From: Monosporascus cannonballus
Lineage: Eukaryota > Ascomycota > Sordariomycetes > Xylariales
Length of the DNA: 64,000 nucleotides
Reading direction: 5' to 3'
Assembly: GCA_004154925.1 (NCBI GenBank)
Contig: QJNS01000012.1
Location: forward strand, 310,001-374,000
The notes below the pieces were generated by a model, which was given only the letters and a program-made list of their open reading frames with translations, did no database searches and was not told the DNA's origin. The first letter of the stretch is position 1, and each line of letters starts with the position of its first letter. Positions 23,632 to 35,921 of the stretch are shown here, piece after piece. The position numbers and the translations under genes are program-made.

Positions 23632-24875
23632 TTATGGGGTGCTCGCCGGTGGTGATTGCGGTCCGCTGGCAGCCTTGGCCGCCGACAACTGCCAAGATGG
23701 GATAGAAGCCCTGCCTGCCGGCAAGCCGCTTCCAAAGGGGCTCGAGCGGCCGCCTAGCGAGGATAGATAGTCCTGCCTGGTGGCAGGAGCCGGCGCCGTG
23801 GAAGAGGCGCTTCCGTCTCCGTTCGTCTTACTGGCTTCTCCGTCCTCCTTAGCCGCCGCATCCACCACCGGGCTGGCGGTGGCGTTTGTAGGGGGGAGAG
23901 GGTTACTGGTCGCGCCAGTGTTCGCGGCGGGGTCGGTAGGGAATGCGTTGCTGTTGCTAGGTCGAAGAGGGTTACTCGTCGCAGCGGTGCTCGCGGCGGA
24001 CGCGGAAGTCATCCTTTGGCTGATCAGTGACTTGAGGCTCCTGACCTCGGCACTGATCTCCTTCAGCCGACCGTCGGTGAACTCTTTCTGTGCCGACATG
24101 GCGTTGGGGAGCGCGCTCTTGAGGGACTTCATGTCGTCGCGTAGTCGGTCCGTCTCGTCCTCCTGTCGGCGGCTGGCCGATTTGGTATCCCGCATGAAAC
24201 TCTCCAGCTCTTCGAGGACCTTGTCGAGCTTCTCGGTCCGCCCCTTCTCGGACGACTTGAGCGTCTCAGTGTCCTTAACAAGTTGTTCAAGCGTCACAAA
24301 CGCTTTCTCGAACTGCTCATCCACCGTCGCCTTGTCCTTCTCCAGTTGCTCCGGCGTCGGCGGGGATACCAGGGGATAAACGTAACGCTGTACCTCTCTG
24401 TTAACGCTCGTGAAGGGCTAGCTACGCGACGCGGAGACGACGTTACCTTAGTAAGGAAGTATAAGCCATAGCCAACTCCGCCCATCACAGTGGCCATGAT
24501 GAACCAATCTCTCCAGTCCCTTTTCGGCGGCTCTGGCGGTGGAGGCTGCCACCCATAAGGTTGAGGTGGATACTGTCCATAGTATGGCTGTTGTGGCGGT
24601 GATTGTTGTTGTTGTTGTTGTTGTTGTTGAACTACCTGCTGCGACGGCGGCGGTGAGGTGCTTCCAGCGCGGGCATAGGCGGCATCGATCTCCTCTTGGG
24701 TTAGGTTCTTGGATCTCAGAAACGAGAGTTGGCTTTCGACAGGAGAAGACACGACGTTCGGGTCCTGTAAGACTAAACAAAGAATTTGTTAGATAACGAT
24801 GGGCAGCGCGAGCACTCGGGAAAGGTTGGACCTACACGCGACGGCGGAGGCCACGACGTCCTCGCGGATTGTCAT
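23632..24875 (-). CDS. pex14: Peroxin-14, peroxisomal docking protein
   Basis: Part of the Pex13/Pex14/Pex17 docking complex that receives cargo-loaded Pex5/Pex7 at the peroxisomal membrane. Exons are 24875-24836, 24772-24447 and 24387-23632, total 374 codons (373 aa). The tiny 40-bp first exon was found from the conserved start MTIREDVVASAVAFLQDPNV followed by SSPVESQLSFLRSKNLTQEE, the helical domain that binds WxxxF/Y motifs of Pex5. A Pro/Gln-rich linker with a poly-Gln run follows (~53-75), then a transmembrane-like segment (~103-121, FIMATVMGGVGYGLYFL). Next come the conserved RYVYPLVSPPTPEQLEKDK junction, a coiled coil (~130-220) and a Ser/Ala/Pro-rich disordered tail. Domain order and length are those of filamentous-fungal Pex14. 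All splice sites are GT..AG. Confidence 0.95.
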
Positions 24876-25400
24876 GATGGGCGCGTTACCGGCTTACCAT
24901 GACAGATTCTCAAGGTAGAATGACGACTAACGGAAGGGGCGAGATCTCTAAAGTCGACACAGGGATCTATCGGTTGGTTGGTACAGTAACGTTGGTTGGT
25001 AGTCGACTAGCTATTCGCCCAGCCACAGCTTGACCGAGGCAAAAGTGACGGCACCAGCTCTCACATGGCGCAAGCGCAGCCGACACGGGGCTAACTAATA
25101 CCTACCTAGGGAGGTAATAAGTATGGGTCTGTCGGGGTACCAAGGGGTATCCGGTATACTATAGTGCGTATCGGTGTGCGCTAAGCTTGGCGCCACCTCA
25201 CATGTCTGGCAGTACCTACTACCTAGGTAGGTACTGAACCCCATGATGTATGCACCCCACCTAAGGCGGAGCTTATCCCGCGCCATGGTCCGACGCATGG
25301 CTCTGAACCTTAGGTCATTAGGTATCTAGATGCCTACTAAATAAATACCTAGGTACCTAGGACATCGCAACATTAGGTACCTAGTGCCTTACCATGAACG
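24876..25400 (-). promoter_or_regulatory. Palindrome-rich promoter of pex14
   Basis: Upstream of pex14. Contains repeated TACCTA/TAGGTA half-sites arranged as palindromes: TACCTAGGTA (25220-25229), CCTAGGTACCTAGG (25348-25361, perfect 14 bp) and TAGGTACCTA (25374-25383), plus CCTACCTAGGGAGG near 25101. The same half-sites recur upstream of HMGS and Apd1. The regulator is unknown. Confidence 0.4.
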
Positions 25401-25754
25401 AAGAAGATTTGGAAGAGTCGATGTCGTGGGTTCGTCGAATTCAAGTTCTATTTATCCCCTCTCGAAATAGACGAAGTAGGTGCTTGCTTATGCAGCTTTA
25501 TTCTTGCAATTAGTAAATGTCTACCTACCAATGTCATGGCCTTCCCAGTATATTCTACATATGTGTCTACCGTCCTTGACCTCGGACTTTTAGTCTTGGC
25601 TAGCGACGAACTGTCCTTAACACTACCCAGTAGGGGAGCGAGCCCTGTGTGACCCTGTAACAGCGCCGCAAATGCTTCTATAGGAAAATACAACACCGAC
25701 AAAAAGAAAAAAAAAGAGCCTTTTGAGCAAAATGTTAAAGTTTGACCAACCATA

Positions 25755-27022
25755 TCACCAACTCATCAACCCCTTCGTCCGATCGAACCCGCCCCTCAGC
25801 TGCCGATCCGGCTTGACCACCTTGCCCTGCAGCACCGTGTACTTGACGATGTTCTCGCAATCCTCGGGCTTTACCCTCGCAAGCCATATGCACTGCGCGG
25901 CGCCGAAGTCCTCTTCCTCTTCGCTCTCTTCTGCGCCCTCGGTCTCGGTTTTCTTCTCGCCATCTCCTCCTTGAGCATCCTCCGTCGTGTTCTTCTTCGT
26001 CTCCTTCGCAGCGCCTTTCTTGATCCCGACGCCCTCGCCCTCGCCCTCCGGCAATCGGCCCCTCGCCACGCCGTCAATCCCGAAAGCGTCCGGCCGCCGG
26101 TAGATCATCATGTTGGCGCTGTACTTGTGCCCGCCGACGTGACTGATGAAGTATATTCCAACGCCACCGGGCCGCTCGTCGTCGAGGTCGCGGTACAGGC
26201 CCAGGGGCCGCAGGTGACGCTCGAGCTCCTTGCGCAGCAGGGGCGCGCTCTGACCGCACCGCGCGTCGCGCGTCTTCTGCGAGCAGAGGAGGATGAGGGC
26301 GCTGTGGGGAGACGGCCGGGCGATCAGCTCCTTGGCGGGGGCAGGAATGGACTTAGGGATAGAAACGGGGGCGAGGGGCATGGTGTTCGTCGGCGCTCGG
26401 TTAACATAGTCGGAGATCAGCGTTGGGACCGAGGCCGGCGTCACGTTCTCGATGACGGTGAAGGCGGGCAGCAGTAACACCGTGGTTGGCTGCGAGTAAT
26501 CCGCCGTGTGTGTCGGCGTGGGCATGTTGGAGGCCGAGAGCATGAGTCTCTGTAAACGCAGAACTCGAAATTAGTTTATGATAACATGATGCCACGAGCC
26601 GCATTGGCATTCCCGCCATAGCGGACTCCCTAGCTATGTTGTCCAGGACACGGGGATCCCGTATATTAGGGAAAGGAACATACCCCGTTCTCCGGCTTGT
26701 CCGCCTTCCCGATGGCCTGCATGACGCTGCCCTTCTCGTCCTCTACATCGCGCACCCAATCGCTCTTGCCCGTGGCGACGAGAAGGTGGGTGCTCCAGCC
26801 CTTGACGTGGCCGTACAGCACGTCTTCCTCGTCTATTTTGAATCCGCGAGGGTAATTGATGTGGCAGCTCTCGCAGTCGTGGGTGCAGTCGTCGCCATCT
26901 ACCTCCGGGGTCGTCCGCGGGAATAGTTGCTCGATGGACGCTTTGCTGTCGGAACCGGTACCCGGCTCGCTAAGTGCGAGTTTCTTGGCGCCGCCGAGCA
27001 GCGATTTAAAGCCCAGGGCCAT
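25755..27022 (-). CDS. apd1: Apd1-like thioredoxin-fold Fe-S protein
   Basis: Two exons: 27022-26684 and 26549-25755, with a 134-bp GT..AG intron. The start MALGFKSLLGG (27022) has a good AAAATGGCC context; an in-frame upstream Met at 27124 would add 34 unlikely-looking residues. The N-terminal part carries CTHDCESC and the motif VATGKSDWVRDV. The C-terminal sucrase/ferredoxin-like domain carries a C-x8-C (CSQKTRDARC) and an HxxxH motif (HVGGHKYSAN). In yeast Apd1 such Cys and His residues bind a [2Fe-2S] cluster (established family knowledge). A charged Lys/Glu insertion (~KKGAAKETKKNT..EESEEEED) interrupts the domain before the GAAQCIWLARV strand. Apd1 is cytosolic and linked to actin-patch distribution and redox tolerance. 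Aim32 is the mitochondrial paralogue; no presequence is obvious here. Confidence 0.85.
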
Positions 27023-28151
27023 TTTTTGCTTCAGAGGGGGGCCTGGAAGATGTGTAGTGGATGGCATCATTAAGGCGACTAGCCGTGGGGGGTTGCTCCG
27101 AGGAATCCTTATCTGATCCGACAAGCGCCCGTCGAACCGGCCCGAAATTAAAGTGGGATGGGCGACTCAGGTACCGAGAACTAACACCACTAGGTATGCA
27201 AGTACCTACTTGGTATGTCGGTCGACGTTCCCTTACCGAGTACGACTTCCACAGCGTTTTCCTCCTTTGCTTTAAGGCTTATGGAGTGTTCGAACTTACT
27301 CGAGGATCATTTACGAAATAAATAGAGCTCCATTCGGCATTCTCCTCCTCTAGAAAGCTCCACATGGTTTTTGACTAAAATGTGTCTGCGTAAAGGGGGA
27401 CAGTCGCTGACTGGATGAAGGATTCGGATCGGACAAGCCAGCTCGGGGTTTACCGTATGCCGCGGCTCGGCTCCGAAGCATGTAGTGTCGACTAGATTAC
27501 TTACGCGTGTACAATAAGAATACTATATCGAGGAGATGGCCGATACCTGCGAGTCTATATATGTATGTATGTATTATATACATGTATGTATATGCAGGTT
27601 TCTTTCCGCTGGCTTGGCAGTACAAACTGGGGAGCCGGTATTGAGTTTGTGCAAGAAGGAGTTGATGATAACAGACGAACAAACATATACTATGCAGGTA
27701 GGCAGCTGAACAGCCTGCAGAAGGGTGAGCTCGTATTATACCTATCCAGGTAGCTATTTGGAGTGCTTTGTGGACAGTCTACGCTTGTAAATACAATTCC
27801 GGTAATTCCGGACTTGCGAATCCGCCAGAGTTAGCATATCAGATGTCTTGCGGAAACGTGACTGGTTTAGAGTTCCGCCCATCTCCTGATTTGGCAATTC
27901 CCTGAACGCGCGTAAGAAGTACAGTATACAGCCAAGTCATGAATCGAGTACTACTCAAAGTACCTCGGCAGGTAATGAGGCTGTGGTGGCGAAGCCATAG
28001 TGCCACTTTAACGAGTCAGCAAGTACTTACCCGGTAAACGTATATATCAGGCCAGGGGCTGCACTTCAGCCTCTAGTGGACTTCCATACTTCGGTGCCTA
28101 CAAAAACAACCAGTTTTCATTTCAAGCCTACCTTTCACTATCATCTTCAGG
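27023..28151. promoter_or_regulatory. Divergent promoter, apd1 and small gene
   Basis: Shared upstream region. Contains further TACCTA/TAGGTA half-sites (about 27191-27210 and near 27740-27750) and TATG/TATA microsatellite-like DNA around 27555-27595. No gene recognised. Confidence 0.35.
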
Positions 28152-28397
28152 ATGCCCATCTCAACATCTGATATCACTCAGCGCGGGCCCGGCTCCGGCT
28201 CCGGCTCCGGCTCCGCCACGTCGCAATCAAATTCGTCGACGGGTGACAGGCAGAGCGACGGCCACCCTGCAACCGGAGCTGGAGTAAACATTGGCGCGGG
28301 CATCACGAGGGAGAAGACAGGGGCCGAGCTCGAAGCTGACCGGCTCTACGAGGAGAGGATGGAGGAGGAATACGCGAAGAGGGAAGGCGGCGCCTAA
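28152..28397 (+). CDS. Small conserved-looking hypothetical protein
   Basis: An 81-aa frame with ATG in good context (CAGGATGCC). The N-terminal half is Gly/Ser-rich: a GGCTCC microsatellite at about 28191-28214 encodes the (GS)n run. A charged, probably helical C-terminus follows (TGAELEADRLYEERMEEEYAKREGGA region). This layout of a disordered N-terminus and an acidic/basic helix ending YAKREGG is common in small fungal proteins of unknown role. It could be a chance ORF, but the composition of the second half argues for real coding. Confidence 0.6.
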   Translation: MPISTSDITQRGPGSGSGSGSATSQSNSSTGDRQSDGHPATGAGVNIGAGITREKTGAELEADRLYEERMEEEYAKREGGA

Positions 28398-29633
28398 GGA
28401 ATAACCTGGACTGTTGGAGGGAGACAGATCGCACTCATGTTGTCGAGAGCATCTTTGCTAGTCCAGAATGTGAGCTTGCAGCCTATGTTTTATGTAATTC
28501 GGGGATAGACTCTCGTCTTGACGTAGGTTACCATCGATTACATCTGAGGTAGTTCTATGGCGCCCCCTGGTTCGAAGCTCTGCCCTTCAGGGATAAAGCC
28601 AATGAATACCTATGGCATATGCTTAAATGCTTGTGTCAGCTTCTGAGCTTCAAAGATTTCTATTTGAGATTGGTTCTGGGGGGTCCATAAACTGCCCGGT
28701 AGCAACTAACAAAAAGTAGGGAATATTCATGCTAGACCCTTGAAAACGCCTGCTCGGACGTTGTGATCGCAGGTAGGTACGGGTGGATAAATCAGCTCTC
28801 GGCAAGGTATGGCACATACCGAAGCCCCAGCCGATTGCAGCCTACTATACACACGTGGCTGTAAGCGGTCAGCCTTGTCTCACTCAATCTTGCTTAGTAT
28901 GTCTGCATGGATTGAGTTACCATGGTTTTCACTACATGGGGAAGAATCCTCGTGACACACCGTCGAGCCCATGATAATCGGCCTTGCGCCTGGGCTCACA
29001 CCGCTTCCTCGATAAGGCAAAGGAAGGGAGGCGGGAAAGGTGCCGGCTCATGCGGCCCGCGTCGTAATCGATTATGGCGGTACCCAAGCGAACTCAACGT
29101 AGCCACCATGTTCTTTCCGCAGGTACGGGAAAGGCCTCCTTGTCGAATCTTACTGCACCTCTGTCTTCATCGCCAAGAACTCATGACTAGAAAATGGGCA
29201 TTAGAATAAAAGCCTCCTGGTGTGTAACAGAAACCGTATTGGGACGCCTCCTCTAGAAGCAGCCCATGTCTAGCTAGCTGCATGGTAACTTGGCCGTGCG
29301 ACAGGGCTGTTGTGGAACCATACCTGGAAGTCGGTTTCTTATCGGAGTAGACTCTTATGGGCCATTCCTGCTCTTCAGGTGTGAGAAGAGCTACCTGTAT
29401 ACCTCAGGTTATTAAGCTAATATCAGTTTGCGTGTATATGTGTATGATATTAGTCTACGTGGTAGTCAGTTGGTGATCATAGCATTATCCACCTTACAAC
29501 ACTCGTAACCTCCGAGAGCCACCTTCGGCTTCGAAGTCCCAGAAAACCACACCGCTCAAGACGCCGTGCCCATGCCCGTGTAATCTGAATGCGACCACAT
29601 GCTGTATCCCCCTTTCGAAGATACCAAAGTGTT
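28398..29633. other. Intergenic, nothing recognised
   Basis: 3' regions of the small gene and of the minus-strand tyrosinase converge here. No coding frame, RNA gene or repeat could be supported. Confidence 0.4.
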
Positions 29634-31799
29634 TCAAGAGCTGGCACCAGTAGCAGTCCAGTTAATGGAGTGCCTTGTGCCGTTGTACTGCGCGAAGACC
29701 TTGGAGTAAGTATACTTGCCGCTATACTTGGGAAGCTCGGACAGGCTACTGGGGGGTCGGACGTCGAAGCCTTGAACATCTAACCTTAAGCTCGGCACTT
29801 TCATGGGGTCGAGGACAGTCCCATCATCCTAGATGAAGCAAAAGCAATGCAAGTTAGCGGACTGATCCCCTAACGTTGATCATCGGGAGCACGGCAGCCC
29901 TTATGCAGTACTAATTATGGGCCATCACATATACGGAGTATCACTGCTTGACGTAAGAATCACACTATACGGGAAAACATACCTTCTTGATCTCGAAGCG
30001 GAACTCCTTCTCCAACAGGTCTTCGACTGCGTCCGGACTCATGCCACGAAACTCGGAAGCGCTGATGACTCCAGCCAAGGGGATCTCGTCGAATAGGATC
30101 CCATTTCTCGGCATATCGAGCAATGTTGTGCGACCGGCATATCTGTCCCCCCTATAGATGTGGATCGTGCAGGGAAGCTCAAGTTCTGACCGCTCGACTT
30201 CAACAGATACAACCCATTCTCTCGAGCTCTGTGTGCCGTAGCCCCTTGGGTAGGGACGCCTCACTCTGGGGGCTGGAAGAGAACCATAAAGGTCATTGAC
30301 AAGCTCGGTTACACGCAGCGCGTTTTGGTGGACGTCCAAATCCAGATCTTGGAGTTCAGGATAAGTATATCCAAACTGCGTGATGTCACGTACGCTCCTG
30401 CTAGTGTGAAACGTTTTCCCGTCCGCCTGATAGAAGGGCTTCAGCGGACTGTCGGCCGTGATATCCTCGCCTCTGGCTGTCGCGAACAGACCGCCACTCT
30501 GGTAGGAGGTAGTCTGAACCGTATTCTCGAAGTAGATAGCAGCCCATATCGCAGCGAGACGGTCAAGGTTGCAGTGATGCAACATACTGAACTGATGCAT
30601 TAAAAGAAAGGCCAGCAGTGGCGAGACTCGACGCGGAGCACTCACAATAGCGGATCGAATGAAGTGACGGTCAGAGTAGCAAAAGAACCACCGACGAGGT
30701 TGTGAACATCGTTGTGCGGGGACTCGAAGCTGTTCCCGTTGCCTGTCATCGAGGCCATCTTCTCGTAGGTGTCGGCGAAAGCGAAAGCATGGTACTGCGG
30801 CAGATCAGTACATTCGATGTCTTAACGTGGTTGGAGAATATACTTACGACCTTCAATTTTATCTGCTGTGCTTGGGCGGCTAGCTTTGTGTTCACATCTT
30901 CTACCGGGAAATGACTGGTTGGGTTTGGTGATCTTGTTGTTTCGTTCTCGAGACTCTCAGAGCCAGGGAACAGACCTTGGTCAAGAGGATACTGGTGCCA
31001 CTTGTAGCTGTAAAGGGGATTACGAATTGTGATGGACCCCTCTGGCGCGTTCACGGTAATATTTTGCCTCGTGCAAGACGGAGGAACGCGGGCGTCCAAG
31101 GCCCAATCCCAGTAGGGAAGACGGAACGTTTGACCGGCAGCCTTATAAGCAGAAGCATCCTTACCGCTATATTCGTCGGCAAGCTGTTGTACCTTCTGCC
31201 CAAGTACTTGCTGTTTACGGTCAGCGGGGAGCCGGCACGGAGCGCTCTTGACGCATACCTCGTATAAGGTGATGTATGGGCGATGCCATGATATGAAGAG
31301 TGCCTCCTTTAGAGGTCGTTAGTTGTCATATGTCTAACATGGCCACGGTGGAAGGGAATGGGAATCGCTCTTACACCGTGAGGACAGAACCCGCTTGCTT
31401 CACCGCCCGGTACTGGACCGACCCCATTCCAAGACCTGTATGGCTGTCCGTGGATGCCTTTGATATGTGAGCTCAGCAAACGGTCACGGCAGAGTATTTA
31501 TTCGATCCTTACCTGCGACACCAAAATACGAATTCTCCTCGGAGTCCGAGCCGTCTTCTAGAGCCGAGAGTGCCCTAACGAATAAATCCCTGAGGCGGTG
31601 AGCAGCTGGTGCGATAATGACGTGGACTTCAATACCAGATAGGGCCGGCTTCAGCTTCGAGCTCGTTGATATTGCGTCGAGCAGGTCGTGCGCCTGTCTC
31701 CTTGTCGATGCCCGTAGTTAAGCCGATTATAGGTATGCTGTTGACATTTATGACACTGGCTGAAGCCACGAACACCCAGAGCCCTCTAATAAGTAACAT
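29634..31799 (-). CDS. Secreted tyrosinase, type-3 copper enzyme
   Basis: Oxidises monophenols and diphenols to o-quinones (melanin-type chemistry). Eight exons: 31799-31636, 31589-31513, 31457-31375, 31306-31259, 31210-30848, 30794-30646, 30586-29983 and 29828-29634. All introns are GT..AG and the total is 561 codons (560 aa). A signal-peptide-like start MLLIRGLWVFVASASVIN is followed by IPIIGLTTG, the usual mature N-terminus. CuA ligands: His83 (GIHGQPY), His107 (FCPHG) and His116 (SWHRPY). CuB ligands: His272 and His276 (PHNDVHNLVGG) and His299 (MLHHCNLDR). RLPYWDWA is present. Each His cluster appears only after splicing. The C-terminus ends near residue 560 after a beta-rich domain, with no long extra tail. 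Ligands are complete, so activity is expected; substrate and pigment pathway are unknown. Confidence 0.93.
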
Positions 31800-34700
31800 T
31801 CTGCTTCGGGAAAAGGGAGAAAGGAGAATGAAGTCAGACGACGTTGAAAGTCAACTCTCCTTAGCCAAATAGAAAAGACAAGCCGTGAGAGTAGCAGCAG
31901 AACGAGATATGTAGAAATGATATCTATGGTTACTTCGAAGGTTTTAATCTAGGCAGGTGGCTGGAAAGCAAAGCTCGAGGAGGATGCGAAACAACAGGAG
32001 ATTTTATGTTTGGTCATAACGGTTCCTGGTTTTAAGGGGAGAAGGTGTTCAGGAATGTGGCTCAGATGCTACGTTGAATACGAGCGATACTGACTTTGTC
32101 AATAGGCGGAGGCTGAGGTAGGATAAATCCCCGTTTATCTAACCCGGTGGACGGTCCCAATTGAAGATGCTAGTCTCCGATTCGATGAGTGACCGTCGAC
32201 AATGCGGCTGATTCAAGGGGCTTGCGCTCAAGGACAAGCTCTCACGTCCTAGCTTGCTCATCTTCTCAAGGGCTCGAAAAGGTCGGTATCGCCAGATCGA
32301 CGCAGGACTCACCCCGTGTCATCACTCTAACCGCTGGTCCACTACTGGCGCGCTTGTAACAACAGTGAGTCGTATTCGCTGGTAAAGGCAAACTGACCCG
32401 TGCTCCATTCGCCATGTTTCTTCACCGGCAAGCCGCATGTCTCCGGCGGGTTACGGCAATACAAGCATAATCTCCACATGCTGTCACGACGGGCGGTTGA
32501 TCCCTGGCTTCCATTCCCGATCCGTCAACGTGGCTATTGAAATAACCGTTCTTAACCTACTGAACGGAATCCTGCGGGCGGCTTCCATCTTTTCGGTGAC
32601 ACGGGGCACGGCATGTAATCCCCTATTGTCGCGGTGGGGACGAGGTTTCTCGTACTGAGGACTGCCGTGCAACTTTTAAGTTTAATATTGAGGCGCCATG
32701 AGTACCACTGATAAACCGCGGGGCCACGCTCATTACTATGACACCATAGCATGAGGAAATTCGAGTGAGGTAGGGCTCCAGCTCAGATACATAATACTTC
32801 GATTGCACGGCGTGAACCGGCTGGCCATGACCCTCAAGCTCCTGTGCAAGGCTATCATCGTCGGCCTAAAATATGGTACCGGTCAATAATCGGACTCACC
32901 TTGCGATCCTAGGCAAACGATATCGGAATCAGGTGCATTTTCTAAAATCGGGAAGGCCGACCTCGCTTCGGTGGGATGGTCGGGGAGCGCCTTGATGCCT
33001 CGTTAACTATTTACTTGATCCGAACAGTAACGACATCAAAGGTACTGATGAACGGTAGCAGGTTGCTTCGACTAAGGGCAAGAAGAATCGAGGTAGACGG
33101 TGTAGGTGAGAGGGTGATTGGCACAGAGGCCAGTGTCGATATGTCCAGTGTCGATATGCACGTATCTTAGCATCTTTTCCAGTTGGCATTTTGATAAAGG
33201 CTTTCGTAGAAAAAGTAGTATTTGACGTGCGAAGCTCGAGTCACAATTAGCGCCGCTCATCAGGGGTTATACCGCACGGGACGCTGTGTGTCTCGAAATA
33301 GTCAATTTGATGATTGTCTTTGAATTCGTCAACAACAGGCCGGGTGAATCAGACTGCGACTAGTAAGACAGGTTGCCCAACGGACTTTCGGATTATTCTC
33401 ACTATTGGATTGACGCAGCGGACGAGACACTAAGAGAGAACGTCACGCCTGAGACATCTCAGCTCAGCAAATAGCTTGCTCGCGAAAGAATCGCCCTTTC
33501 CTTCCATTTCTGATAGTAAGAAGTATGATGCCAAATACGTCTTGACTCAACCATCACAACAAGGGAAGTCCGCACGATGGATATGAACTGCGTTCGTCAA
33601 GCCTCCGGTGAGCGGGCTTGCAGTATGCCCAACCAAACAAGTCTGCGTAGCAGAAGAAGACGGTCACATAGGGGTATTTCTGGGATCCTGTACGGGAACT
33701 AGAGATATTAAAGGGTCAGCTTTGCCATTGTCCTACAACGCTTCCAGAGAGGAATCAGTGTAGCACTCGCTGACATCATCGTGGCCCCGTATTTCGATCT
33801 CTAGTCATGTAAAGCGCCGTGAGCCCTGAAAGGCTAAGGAAGTGGGCGCTAGTCTCATTTCCTTCTCTTCCCAGTATTCTCATCGCATCTGGGTGTTTCT
33901 TCGTGCTACCACAGAAGCAGCTTTGATGCTCAGCGCCCTGATAGAGGTGCATGATTTGCGTTATACTGGCGCTTGGCTTGGCCATTCTGCCGTGGCTTCG
34001 GGTACCGGCAGGCTGCCACAACGACCGTTCCAATAATACCAGTTCCTTGAATTCTTCTTTCCATAACGTAGTTTGTTCGGCAGTGGGTTTGGGCAAGGGC
34101 TTCCGCGCGTGGCCGCCGTATCCTATCCACGCCTCGGGCCTTGATTTGACACCAACGACGCCAGCTTAGATGGCCGTCTAGTCGCCCCTGAGATGAGGTC
34201 CTCCGGCTGCGTAGCCCACCGGGCCTGCTAGCCTCATAGAGTCTGATGACTCCGATAGAAGCTGTTAGTGCAATAGTCCCGAAGGGTGACGAAACACCAC
34301 ACTCCCCGAGCAATACGACCCCAATATAGAATGTCGGCGAGTCTTCTAGAACAAGGAATTTAGGGTATAGTACATGGCCAGGTTGTGCGTCGCTGCAGTT
34401 ATGTGATCAGCTTGCTGGTGTTGCTGCAAGTTAACTTAACGCCGACAATCCTTGGGTGTTGAGCAAGCGTCAGATTCATACCGGAAGCAAATCCAGACCT
34501 TCGATCGCCCCAGGATAGTTTGTAAGCCATGGGCGGCATCGGCGATGCATCTGCAGCCTCTGCGAAGTACCTCATGGCGGTGTCCGATCAAGGGCAAACA
34601 AGCAGGCGTAATAAGACAGAGGCAATTTCAAGGCTTAGCGGCCGCCTGCTTTCCATGCCTCGCAGTAGCATTCAGTGATCTCGCCAGTACGCTATGAGCC

Positions 34701-35740
34701 GCACCCGACGATGATAGGCAGGTGTACGAAGCTAGCTTCCTTCACTACCTTCTGGGTCTTGGGTGTAGCCAGTTGACGCTGGGCGTGAGTAAGATGAACC
34801 GATTCTCTATTCGAACCTTGAGTTGCTGGACCGGTTACTCCGGTTTATTCCAGTCGCACCGCATAAGGAGCAACAGCACAAGTGTCGAAATTCTCTGTTC
34901 CTTTCTCGAAAGGAGCTACCGTTGCGACATAGGCACTGGGGCGCTAGCTACCGTATCATGTGGAAACCTTCTTCCGTCGAAGTCTCAAAGGGCCGGTTCA
35001 AAGGTAATTAAGATCCGCCAGATGCCAAGATAGTGATTTTAGACCGGAAAGGGCTATTTGGAATCACCACCACTGAGACTGCCAGCTGGAAAAGAGACTG
35101 TCGATATGAAGGGTAATGTTAGGCTTGAATGAGGAGTGTGTAGCCTCAGCCTTGCTAGTCAAGTGTCGGTGCGAGTAGACTGGGGATCCCCGAGTGCGCA
35201 ATGGATGGGCCTAAGAGGATGGATGCCATTGTGCGGAATACCATTTCAAAACTTGAGGCCGATCTGAGTGCCTATCTACGGGAAGATCCGCGTAGCGACC
35301 CCAGGGTCTTCGGTACGGATCGTGAATAAGGGACAGATGCAGGAACAAGCGAGTACCTAGCTCAGCGTCCGAAAGGACCTTGACGAAGAGATAAGATGCC
35401 TTTTCAGCTTCATCGCAATGGCCGAGGCGCAAATGGTTGGAGTTGTATCTGTTGGAGACTTTGCCTCTAAAATTCTATATCTCATATTTTGCCAAGTGGA
35501 TAGGGGTAGGAGCTAATGCTATGCCAGTTGGCAGCGTCATATGCCAACCAGACCGTATGGTCGACATCGCCCAAGTCCCATGGCCACCACTCGTTCGGCG
35601 GTATCCAAAAAGATGTCGACTTCAAGTGATGATGAAGTATCTGCTTGAGCGGCTGACCCTTTGGCGAGTAGCTAGCAGCTGCTTCAGCCTCAGGCCATGT
35701 CAGTGGTTCGAAGATATACTATTCACCCCTGTTCAAATGT
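31800..35740. other. 3.9-kb gene-poor region
   Basis: Balanced composition with no gene I can defend. Seen: a 15-bp tandem duplication (CCAGTGTCGATATG twice, about 33131-33160) and a minus-strand frame near 33780-34150 with some coding character (PKPTAEQTTLWKEEF) but no recognisable domain. It may hold relics of old genes or transposons. Confidence 0.4.
35736..35740. repeat. Target-site duplication AATGT (left)
   Basis: AATGT directly precedes the 5' LTR and recurs at 37713-37717 directly after the 3' LTR. This is the 5-bp duplication expected from LTR-retrotransposon integration. Confidence 0.9.
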
Positions 35741-35907
35741 TGTCATAGAAAAGGGCACCCCTGGCTAGGGTCTTCGGGTGATTGTTATTCCCTTCCGGAA
35801 CCCTATATCAGTGGATCGCCCACAACAAGTGGGATTAACGCTTTCTAGCTTTAGACAAGTCAATATATCCTCAAAAGCTGTGCACCTGATCCTTAGTAAG
35901 TATGACA
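35741..35907 (+). repeat. 5' LTR, copia-like element
   Basis: 167 bp, TGTCATA...TATGACA. Paired with 37546-37712 over its full length. Three of the five differences show the mutated (A or T) base in this copy. Confidence 0.92.
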
Positions 35908-35921
35908 GTTATGAGCCCGGC
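35908..35921 (+). promoter_or_regulatory. Primer-binding site, half-tRNA(iMet) type
   Basis: GTTATGAGCCCGGC directly follows the LTR. Its complement contains GGGCTCATAAC, the anticodon arm of eukaryotic initiator tRNA-Met. Drosophila copia and yeast Ty5 prime from the same internal tRNA site, which supports a Ty1/copia (hemivirus-like) assignment. Confidence 0.75.

Noticed and set aside
33776..34150. Minus-strand frame starting PKPTAEQTTLWKEEF
   Set aside because: Some coding flavour but no recognisable domain, no clear start and no splice partners; kept only as a note in the gene-poor region.
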